Of a stretch of 8,018 nt of DNA, positions 1 through 5,147 are shown piece by piece. Source of the DNA: Clostridia bacterium. Lineage in GTDB: Bacteria; Bacillota; Clostridia; Oscillospirales; SIG627. Position 1 is the first letter of the stretch. Each line of letters starts with the position of its first letter. The stretch covers positions 1 to 8,018 of the forward strand of contig JAFQUW010000111.1 in assembly GCA_017408325.1 (NCBI GenBank), given 5' to 3'. The notes below the pieces were generated by a model. That model saw nothing but the letters and a program-made list of their open reading frames with translations, was not told the DNA's origin and did not search any database. The translations under genes and the position numbers were made by a program.

Positions 1-36
1 CTCGTTTCGGGTATCGCGGGGGAACTTGCTATGTTC

Positions 37-65
37 AGTATAAGGGAAAAGACAAAAACCGTCAA
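37..65 (-). promoter_or_regulatory. Leftward sigma-A-type promoter
   Basis: On the minus strand a TTGACG box (60-65) is followed after exactly 17 bases by TATACT (37-42), close to the consensus of the housekeeping promoter. Transcription would start near base 30 and leave the window to the left, so the gene it serves is not visible. No ribosome site is seen in the remaining bases. It is a sequence match only; an upstream rightward gene crossing this stretch would argue against it. Confidence 0.4.
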
Positions 66-225
66 GGAAAATCTATCTTGAAGCTTGATTTTGTCGCCTC
101 GCACAAATCGAAATGCGCGGTTTTGTGAAAATTCACGGAGGTTTTACGGGATCTGACAATTATGAATGAAGGATCGAAAAAAGGACATGGTGTTGACAGA
201 GGGTCGTTCTTTCACAGAGCAGTCA

Positions 226-252
226 GGCAGGAACATTTTCCTGCCGTTTTTT
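226..252 (+). terminator. Rho-independent terminator upstream of gene A
   Basis: An 8-base perfect stem, GGCAGGAA (226-233) with TTCCTGCC (238-245), closes a CATT loop and is followed by G and six T residues (247-252). It lies before the -35 box of the gene A promoter, so it must end a rightward transcript coming from outside the window rather than act as an attenuator of gene A. No convincing gene is readable between base 1 and this hairpin. Confidence 0.7.
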
Positions 253-256
253 GGCG

Positions 257-285
257 TTGACTTCTCTTCCGAAAAATATTATAAT
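257..285 (+). promoter_or_regulatory. Sigma-A-type promoter of gene A
   Basis: TTGACT (257-262), a 17-base spacer and a perfect TATAAT (280-285) form a strong housekeeping-type promoter, giving a predicted transcript start near 292 and a leader of about 57 bases. No operator-like palindrome is seen around it, and the half-site found before gene D is absent, so expression may be constitutive or controlled elsewhere. It probably drives genes A and B together. Confidence 0.75.
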
Positions 286-334
286 AAACTGTATCTTTGT
301 ATGATCCTGCCACACATTCGGTTTTACGTTCAAA

Positions 335-343
335 AAAGGAGAA
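335..343 (+). promoter_or_regulatory. Ribosome binding site fixing the gene A start
   Basis: AAAGGAGAA ends about 7 bases before the ATG at 349. The open frame continues upstream to an ATG at 166, but that extension contains the terminator and promoter and has no ribosome site. The ATG at 349 opens directly into a signal peptide, which makes it the clear start. Confidence 0.8.
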
Positions 344-348
344 TCTTT

Positions 349-3300
349 ATGCGCCGACGTTCAAGAGTTCTTTCTCTTTTTCTCTGTCTGTGCCTGATCC
401 TGCCCGCCTTCACGGTCTTTGCCGAAAGCGGCAATCTTCCCACGCTTTCGTTTGACGGCGAAGAATACGCAGGAACTGCCGCCTCTCTTCCCTACTTTTA
501 CGTTGTGGAAGACGGAGCGGCCACGCTGACCGACACGCTCTCCGCCCTTTGCGGCGACGCGGTTTTGCCGCAGACGCTGGGCGGTTATCCGCTCCGAAAG
601 ATCGCCTCGGGCGCATTTGCCGATTCCGACGGACTCACCTCGGTCACCGTGCCGCAGACTGTCACCGAGATCTCCTCGGGCGCATTCGCCGCAGGTCTTC
701 TCCTCTGCGGAGTGAAAGGCAGCACAACCGAACATTTTGCCCAAAAAGAAGGCTTCCCCTTCTCCATCCCCTCCGTCAAAGGCGACCTTGACCGCGACGG
801 ACTTGCCAACGTCAACGATCTGACGACGCTTGCGCGCCTGCTCTCGGGTTGGGACATCTCCTACTCTCCGAAGGGTGCCGACCTCACGGGCGACCGCGAA
901 ATCGGCATTGCCGATTTGACCGACTGTTCCCGAATGCTTGCCGGATGGATCGATCCCACCCTCTTTCTCCTCGGTGACGAGACGGTCAACGCACAAGAGG
1001 CTTCCGTTTCGTATTTCCCCGCCGCGGGCTTCGGTGACGCGCTTGAGAATGCCTTCTCGGACTGCAACGTGAAAAACCTTGCCGCAACCGGACTCAGCGC
1101 GAAAAACGCCTTGACCTCCGAACAGTATCTCTCCCTCTTCAACGAGGTCAAAACGGGCGACGCCGTCCTTCTCTCGTTCGGCATCCACGACGCGGACAGC
1201 CTCGCTTCCGCCTTTTCTCCCGCCGAAGGTGACGAATGCACCGTCGGTTCCTTCGCCTACTATCTCAACGAATACTATATCAAGCCGCTTTCGGCCCGCG
1301 GCGCACGCGTGATCCTCTCCACCCCCGTCGTCGAGCGTCCGCTGGACGGTGAGACCTTCACCGATGGTTGCCTGCGCGGCGATTACCCCGCGGCGATCCG
1401 TGCCCTCGCCGAAAAACTGGACTTGGATCTTCTGGACGTGACCGCACTCTCCCGCGCACTCTACGAAGACCTCGGCAGCCAAACAAACGCCTATCTCAAC
1501 GCATGGGATACGCGCGAAGCGGCAAGTCTCAACCGCCAAAACCTGAGCGTCTTCGGTGCGGAACAGATCGGAAAACTCATCACCGACGAACTGTCCGCCC
1601 TCGACCCTGAGTTCTTCCGAACGACGCCTGCGGAACCGATGCGTTTTGCCGCCTATCTTTCCACCTATGCCGCCACGTCTGTCCCGACGGTCTTCACCTA
1701 CTCCGACGGCACTACGAGCACGTCCGACGACACGCTGATCACCTCGGATTCTTATCTCGTGCCCGAATCAGAGAGTCTGGTCTCCGTCGAGTTCGGCGAA
1801 GGCGTGCTTGCCATCGACGACGGTGCCTTTGCCCTGCAATACGATCTTGTAACCGTCACCCTGCCCGATACCTTGGAACGCATCGGAAACCGCGCGTTTC
1901 ATTCCTGCAACTCTCTCGCCCTGTCCTCCCTTCCCGCAAGCCTGACGACCATCGGACAGAGTGCATTCTACGGCTGTGACAGCCTCACCGTCACCACCCT
2001 TTCCGAGCACGTCACCGAGATCGGCGATTACGCCTTCTACGGTTGCAACGCGATCGAGTCTCTGACCTTTGACGCAACTGCCAAAGAAGTCCCGGCCAAC
2101 GCCTTCCGCAACTGCCGTTCACTCGCCTCCGTCTCCCTGCACGACTACGTGGAGCGCATCGGAAGCCGCGCCTTCGAAGGCTGTTGCCTCATCGAAGAGA
2201 TCGACCTCCCCGAAGAACTGACCTCCATCGGCGGCCGTGCCTTCAAGGGTACCTCGCTTGTCTCCCTCGATCTTCCCGAGACCCTTTTGACCTTGGATGC
2301 CCAAGCCCTGGCAGGAGCGACCGTGCTCTCCGAACTCTACCATCCGCTGCTTGCCACCGAATGGCTGAAAGTACAAAAAGGCGCAGATTGGTACAAAGAC
2401 ACCGCCCTTTCCGTCATCACCTGTGCCGACGGTGACGTCACCGTGGAGGACGTCGTGCTCGTCGACTACCACGCCTACTACTCCGATCCCTTCATCGCCT
2501 TTACCGACGCCAACAGTTTCGTCACCACGAACGCAGACCTGACCCGTTTCGAAAGTGCTCAGGCGAAGGCCGCGATCCTGCTTCAGGACGGCGTGCTCAC
2601 CCTCAAACTGCTGAGCGACGTGGTGTTTACCGCCAAACAACCGGTCACCGGCACCTACACCATCGACCTCAAGGGCCACAAGATCAACCTCTCTTCAGCA
2701 GGCGTCCACTTTGAACTGGCACAGGATGCCAATCTCACCATCGACGACAGCGTCGGCGGCGGCAAGGTGTACAAATACTCCTCTTCCTCCTCTGCGCAGT
2801 ACCTCTACAACATGCCCTCCACCGGCACAAGTCTGACCATCAACGGCGGCGTTCACACCTGCGAAAACGCCGGCGGAACGGCCATTGCCGTGCGAGGAAC
2901 GGGCGTTGAAGGCAGCATCTTCCGGATGAGCAACGGCACGCTTTCTGCTACCACCACCAGTGCCGACGGCAACGCGAAAGCGGTTCAGTCCCCCGCGTCA
3001 GTCATCATTACGGGCGGCATCTTCGCCACCAAGACCCAGCGCGGAAACAGTTACACCATCAGCGGCGTCGGCGAGTATTTCTGCATCTCCGGCGGCACCT
3101 TTGATTCCTACACGCACAACGGCGACTCCATGCCGCTCTACGTGGGAAGCGGAAACACCGTGAAAGCCTACGCGGAGATCTACAACGGCGAATTCGTTGC
3201 CCACGCGACGGGCAAGGCCGGCGCACACGTCGCCTTCTGCACCGCGCCGGGCGCGGATGCGGTCGTTTACAACGGCTCGTTTACCGTCGACTCGCGCCTG

Positions 3301-3831
3301 ACCGGTGACGGCGGCGCGTGCGGCATTGCGACCTTCGGCCCGAATACCACGATCTACAACGCCTTTGCCAAAGGCAACAACACCGGCCTGCAGGCACTCG
3401 GAAAGAATACCACCGTCTACGACGGAATCTTCATCGGCGCAGACCACGGCGGCGCATACTTCTCGCACTCAAACGACATCGGTACCGTCTGCATCTTCGG
3501 CGGTCTCTTCCGCTACGAGCTGCCCGATTGGCAGGCCTCCACCTCCGGAACCGGAAGTGCTTACTTCAACGGCGGCGGCAACGTCTACATCGATTCCGCC
3601 ACCTTCGAAGGACGACAGATCTCGCTCTCCAGCGACGGCGGCACGACACCCGCCACCACAATCTACGTCAGCCGCTCCGAAGCCCCCTCTTGGCGCGTCA
3701 ACGGAATGCATACCGTTTACTTCGGAAAAGGAATGGAAGGATCCATCACAACCGAAGACGGGATCGTTGATTTCCACACCTTCTCCGACACCGTCTTTGA
3801 CGAAAACTACGTGAAAGGCCTCGACAAATGA
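349..3831 (+). CDS. Secreted LRR-dockerin-inactive SGNH-LRR-beta-helix protein (gene A)
   Basis: This encodes a 1160-residue exported multidomain protein. Residues 1 to about 25 are a signal peptide (Arg-rich start, Leu-rich core, likely cut after VFA). Next come a short BspA-like LRR segment (about 30-140) and a type I dockerin (144-200) whose two EF-hand-like calcium loops begin at D146 and at the D of ADLTGD. An SGNH-hydrolase fold follows (about 204-435), then eight LRRs of about 23 residues (477-659) and a beta-helix-like region (about 768-1110). The start at 349 is set by promoter, ribosome site and signal peptide. The SGNH site is degenerate: GDET replaces GDST (E211), GIHD replaces GIND (H280) and the usual DxxH is NRQN (N395, N398), so esterase activity is unlikely. 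No LPxTG or S-layer anchor is seen, so attachment would be through the dockerin. It is probably co-transcribed with gene B. A role as a glycan-binding or structural surface protein is inference. Confidence 0.88.
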   Translation: MRRRSRVLSLFLCLCLILPAFTVFAESGNLPTLSFDGEEYAGTAASLPYFYVVEDGAATLTDTLSALCGDAVLPQTLGGYPLRKIASGAFADSDGLTSVTVPQTVTEISSGAFAAGLLLCGVKGSTTEHFAQKEGFPFSIPSVKGDLDRDGLANVNDLTTLARLLSGWDISYSPKGADLTGDREIGIADLTDCSRMLAGWIDPTLFLLGDETVNAQEASVSYFPAAGFGDALENAFSDCNVKNLAATGLSAKNALTSEQYLSLFNEVKTGDAVLLSFGIHDADSLASAFSPAEGDECTVGSFAYYLNEYYIKPLSARGARVILSTPVVERPLDGETFTDGCLRGDYPAAIRALAEKLDLDLLDVTALSRALYEDLGSQTNAYLNAWDTREAASLNRQNLSVFGAEQIGKLITDELSALDPEFFRTTPAEPMRFAAYLSTYAATSVPTVFTYSDGTTSTSDDTLITSDSYLVPESESLVSVEFGEGVLAIDDGAFALQYDLVTVTLPDTLERIGNRAFHSCNSLALSSLPASLTTIGQSAFYGCDSLTVTTLSEHVTEIGDYAFYGCNAIESLTFDATAKEVPANAFRNCRSLASVSLHDYVERIGSRAFEGCCLIEEIDLPEELTSIGGRAFKGTSLVSLDLPETLLTLDAQALAGATVLSELYHPLLATEWLKVQKGADWYKDTALSVITCADGDVTVEDVVLVDYHAYYSDPFIAFTDANSFVTTNADLTRFESAQAKAAILLQDGVLTLKLLSDVVFTAKQPVTGTYTIDLKGHKINLSSAGVHFELAQDANLTIDDSVGGGKVYKYSSSSSAQYLYNMPSTGTSLTINGGVHTCENAGGTAIAVRGTGVEGSIFRMSNGTLSATTTSADGNAKAVQSPASVIITGGIFATKTQRGNSYTISGVGEYFCISGGTFDSYTHNGDSMPLYVGSGNTVKAYAEIYNGEFVAHATGKAGAHVAFCTAPGADAVVYNGSFTVDSRLTGDGGACGIATFGPNTTIYNAFAKGNNTGLQALGKNTTVYDGIFIGADHGGAYFSHSNDIGTVCIFGGLFRYELPDWQASTSGTGSAYFNGGGNVYIDSATFEGRQISLSSDGGTTPATTIYVSRSEAPSWRVNGMHTVYFGKGMEGSITTEDGIVDFHTFSDTVFDENYVKGLDK
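1777..2325 (+). repeat. Eight BspA-like LRRs within gene A
   Basis: Residues 477-659 divide into eight consecutive units, seven of 23 residues and the seventh of 22. The shared pattern is L-x-x-x-x-L-P-x-x-(V/L)-x-x-I-G-x-x-A-F-x-x-C-x-S, as in units containing IGQSAFYGC and IGDYAFYGC. This is the LRR_5/BspA type common on Clostridia and Bacteroidetes surface proteins and often used for binding. Gene D carries the same eight units in the same order, including the 22-residue seventh unit. Confidence 0.85.
2839..3609 (+). repeat. Beta-helix-like rung repeats in the gene A C-terminus
   Basis: About ten rungs end in an I-x-G-G-x-F-like turn: INGGVH, MSNGTL, ITGGIF, ISGGTF, IYNGEF, VYNGSF, IYNAFA, VYDGIF, IFGGLF and YIDSATF. 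They begin near residues 831, 860, 887, 913, 944, 973, 1002, 1023, 1049 and 1079, a spacing of 21-31. Such spacing with repeated hydrophobic-Gly-Gly-Phe turns is typical of right-handed parallel beta-helices in pectin-active enzymes and adhesins. No lyase or hydrolase catalytic motif was recognised, so binding or structural use is as likely as catalysis. Confidence 0.65.
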
Positions 3832-3846
3832 GCCGCTCTTTCCGCG

Positions 3847-3854
3847 AAAAAAGG
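3847..3854 (+). promoter_or_regulatory. Ribosome binding site deciding the gene B start
   Basis: AAAAAAGG ends 9 bases before the ATG at 3864. An earlier in-frame ATG at 3828 overlaps the gene A stop as ATGA but has no ribosome site, and it would place 12 charged residues in front of the lipoprotein signal. The start at 3864 is therefore preferred; translational coupling from 3828 cannot be fully excluded. Confidence 0.6.
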
Positions 3855-3863
3855 TATCTTCTC

Positions 3864-4775
3864 ATGAAACGAATCCTGTCTGCTGTCCTCTGCGCTCTGC
3901 TTCTTTTCTCGCTATCCTCCTGCCGGCGCGAGTACGTAGACGCAGACCCCGTCGATCCGAACAAACTTCCCGCCGTCTCCACTCCCACCCCCGAAGAGGA
4001 AGACGACACCGTCCGCATTTACATCGCCGGCGACTCCACCGCCCAAACCTATAAAAACAAGCAAAACGAGGTTCAATCCGCCGAAGACGGAACGGACCTG
4101 ATGGGATGGGGTTACTATCTGTCAAACTTCTTCAGCGACACCGTGGAGATCCACAACCTTGCCCATTCCGGCCGCGGAACACGCAATTACCTGAACACCG
4201 AAGAGTATCGCACGCTCATCTCCGATCTCAAAGAGGGCGACTGGCTCTTCATCCAGTTTGCGCACAACGACCGAAAAGACGACGGCTACTTCACCGACCC
4301 GAATCTCCTTCTGGAAGACGTCGACCGTTCCTGCAAGACGGAAAACGGCGTCTATTCCTATCAGGCCTGCCTCTACTATCACTACATCAAGTTCGCCGAG
4401 GATCGCGGTGCCAAGCCCGTGCTTCTCTCCCCGATCGCCTTGCGCGATCCCGAAACGGGGCTGGCAAATCACTCCCCGCACACCGACTACATCAACGCCG
4501 CCAAGGATCTTGCATCCGACTGCAAAATCCCCTTCGTTGACGCCGCCGCACTGACGGAGGAGTTGTATCGCAACCTGGTCGAAGAGGGCGGTGCCGAGGC
4601 CACGGAATCCCTGCATGCCTTCACCGACGAATCCCGGAAGGAACGCGACGTCACCCACCTCTCACACCTCGGAGCGTACACCGTCGCCGAACTGATCGCA
4701 AACGAACTCATCCAAACGGAAAGCCTCCTCGCCGAATACGCGGTCGACTTTCCCAAACCGTTTGAAAAACTGTAA
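3864..4775 (+). CDS. SGNH acetylesterase lipoprotein, rhamnogalacturonan-acetylesterase-like (gene B)
   Basis: This 303-residue protein carries a lipoprotein signal (charged start, hydrophobic core, lipobox LSSC with C20 as the lipid-modified residue), then an acidic, Pro/Thr-rich linker (about 21-49) and one SGNH-hydrolase domain (about 50-285). All catalytic blocks are visible: GDSTAQ with nucleophile S58, the oxyanion glycine in HSGRGTR (G103), HND with N135, and DVTH with D262 and H265 followed by LSHLGA. The GDSTAQ, GWG, SGRGTR, FAHND and DVTHLS series matches the rhamnogalacturonan acetylesterase-like (CE12-type) group, which removes acetyl esters from pectin and related glycans. It is predicted to act on the outer face of the membrane. 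It starts 32 bases after gene A with no terminator between, so a shared transcript is likely. The exact substrate cannot be told from sequence; another acyl glycan is possible. Confidence 0.87.
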   Translation: MKRILSAVLCALLLFSLSSCRREYVDADPVDPNKLPAVSTPTPEEEDDTVRIYIAGDSTAQTYKNKQNEVQSAEDGTDLMGWGYYLSNFFSDTVEIHNLAHSGRGTRNYLNTEEYRTLISDLKEGDWLFIQFAHNDRKDDGYFTDPNLLLEDVDRSCKTENGVYSYQACLYYHYIKFAEDRGAKPVLLSPIALRDPETGLANHSPHTDYINAAKDLASDCKIPFVDAAALTEELYRNLVEEGGAEATESLHAFTDESRKERDVTHLSHLGAYTVAELIANELIQTESLLAEYAVDFPKPFEKL

Positions 4776-4783
4776 CGAAACAG

Positions 4784-4822
4784 AAAAAAACAGCCGAAGG
4801 CTTTTGCCTTCGGCTGTTTTTT
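4784..4822. terminator. Bidirectional terminator between genes B and C
   Basis: An 11-base perfect stem, CAGCCGAAGGC (4791-4801) with GCCTTCGGCTG (4806-4816), closes a TTTT loop. Seven A residues precede it (4784-4790) and six T residues follow (4817-4822), so it can end transcription from both strands: gene B rightward and gene C leftward. The T-run overlaps the TAA stop of gene C, leaving the hairpin only four bases past that stop. Confidence 0.92.
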
Positions 4823-5027
4823 ATTTCTCTTCACTGCGTCCCAAAAGATAATCAGCACTGACGTGATAAAACTCACACAGTTTCAACAAATGTCGAATGG
4901 GAAGTTCGTTTGCACCGCGCTCGTAACGAGCGTACATTGTCTGGGAAGTTCCGAGCACCTCAGCGATGCGCGCCTGTGTCAGATCCCGATCCTCCCGCAA
5001 ATCACGAATGCGTTTGACGTAGTCCAT
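4821..5027 (-). CDS. XRE-family transcriptional regulator (gene C)
   Basis: This is a 68-residue single-domain DNA-binding protein of the Cro/C1-type HTH (HTH_3) family. The RIRDLRED start, the turn region LTQARIAEVLGTSQTMYARYE (about 16-36, recognition helix near 28-37) and the ending HVSADYLLGRSEE are typical of short Clostridia XRE regulators. The open frame extends 14 codons further upstream, but the ATG at 5027 has a strong AAGGGGG site 5 bases away and gives the normal family start, so it is chosen. It is divergent from gene D, and the gap between them holds an AT-rich palindrome over the gene D promoter, so it is probably a local repressor of gene D and of itself. No sensor domain is present; any signal must act through the HTH protein itself or a partner. 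Confidence 0.9.
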   Translation of the reverse strand: MDYVKRIRDLREDRDLTQARIAEVLGTSQTMYARYERGANELPIRHLLKLCEFYHVSADYLLGRSEEK

Positions 5028-5032
5028 TTCGT

Positions 5033-5039
5033 CCCCCTT
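5033..5039 (-). promoter_or_regulatory. Ribosome binding site of gene C
   Basis: On the minus strand AAGGGGG lies 5 bases before the ATG at 5027. This decides the start in favour of the protein beginning MDYVKRI rather than the in-frame upstream ATG at 5069. Confidence 0.7.
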
Positions 5040-5067
5040 ACGGCATTTTCGTTTTCTGCACTTTACC

Positions 5068-5073
5068 ATAATA
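5068..5073 (-). promoter_or_regulatory. Possible -10 box of gene C
   Basis: TATTAT on the minus strand would give a transcript start near 5061 and a leader of about 34 bases. No good -35 box is seen at the correct distance, where the bases belong to the operator half-sites. If real, the regulator would cover its own promoter's upstream part, which fits autorepression, but the call is weak. Confidence 0.3.
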
Positions 5074-5076
5074 CAG

Positions 5077-5113
5077 ATATTTACTATTGACTTTAGTAAA
5101 TATATTTACTAAA
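5077..5113. promoter_or_regulatory. Putative operator: 22-base palindrome plus third half-site
   Basis: Bases 5092-5113 form a perfect palindrome with arms TTTAGTAAATA and TATTTACTAAA. A further copy of the half-site ATATTTACTA lies at 5077-5086, a direct repeat of 5102-5111 at a 25-base distance and inverted relative to the middle arm. The three half-sites alternate in direction, so two overlapping dimer sites are possible. They span the -35/-10 region of gene D and the region upstream of the likely -10 of gene C. Dyad sites beside an XRE gene are the usual targets of that regulator; binding itself is inferred. Confidence 0.7.
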
Positions 5114-5115
5114 AT
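5087..5115 (+). promoter_or_regulatory. Sigma-A-type promoter of gene D
   Basis: TTGACT (5087-5092), a 17-base spacer and TAAAAT (5110-5115) give a predicted start near 5122 and a leader of about 26 bases. The spacer is almost entirely the palindrome, and the palindrome's right arm overlaps the -10 box, so a protein bound there would block polymerase. This makes repression of gene D by gene C the simplest reading. Confidence 0.7.
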
Positions 5116-5147
5116 AAAAGAAAAATATGCTCCAAGGAGATCTTTTT

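Noticed and set aside
3..128. Possible C-terminal end of an upstream gene, open from base 3 to a TGA at 126-128
   Set aside because: The 41 readable residues match no family I know, codon choice lacks the strong C preference of the genes here, and a leftward promoter overlaps it.
125..136. Short inverted repeat GTGAA-AA-TTCAC
   Set aside because: A five-base arm is expected by chance, and no promoter or gene start is next to it.
136..164. GGAGG followed by an ATG at 162 (a 32-codon frame)
   Set aside because: The spacing of about 20 bases is too long for initiation, and the peptide reads through the terminator hairpin.
193..198. TTGACA box upstream of gene A
   Set aside because: No -10-like hexamer lies 15-19 bases downstream; the promoter at 257-285 is far better.
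166..348. Upstream in-frame extension of gene A from an ATG at 166
   Set aside because: It contains a terminator hairpin and a consensus promoter, lacks a ribosome site, and would bury the signal peptide 61 residues inside the protein.
361..1539. 392-residue open frame on the minus strand inside gene A
   Set aside because: It is antisense to a well-supported signal peptide, dockerin and SGNH region, has no ribosome site, and is a by-product of biased codon use.
1777..3609. Tandem repeats considered as a CRISPR array or mobile repeat
   Set aside because: The repeats are protein-level LRR and beta-helix units with diverged DNA and no conserved direct repeat or spacers; no insertion-sequence ends or transposase were found in the window.
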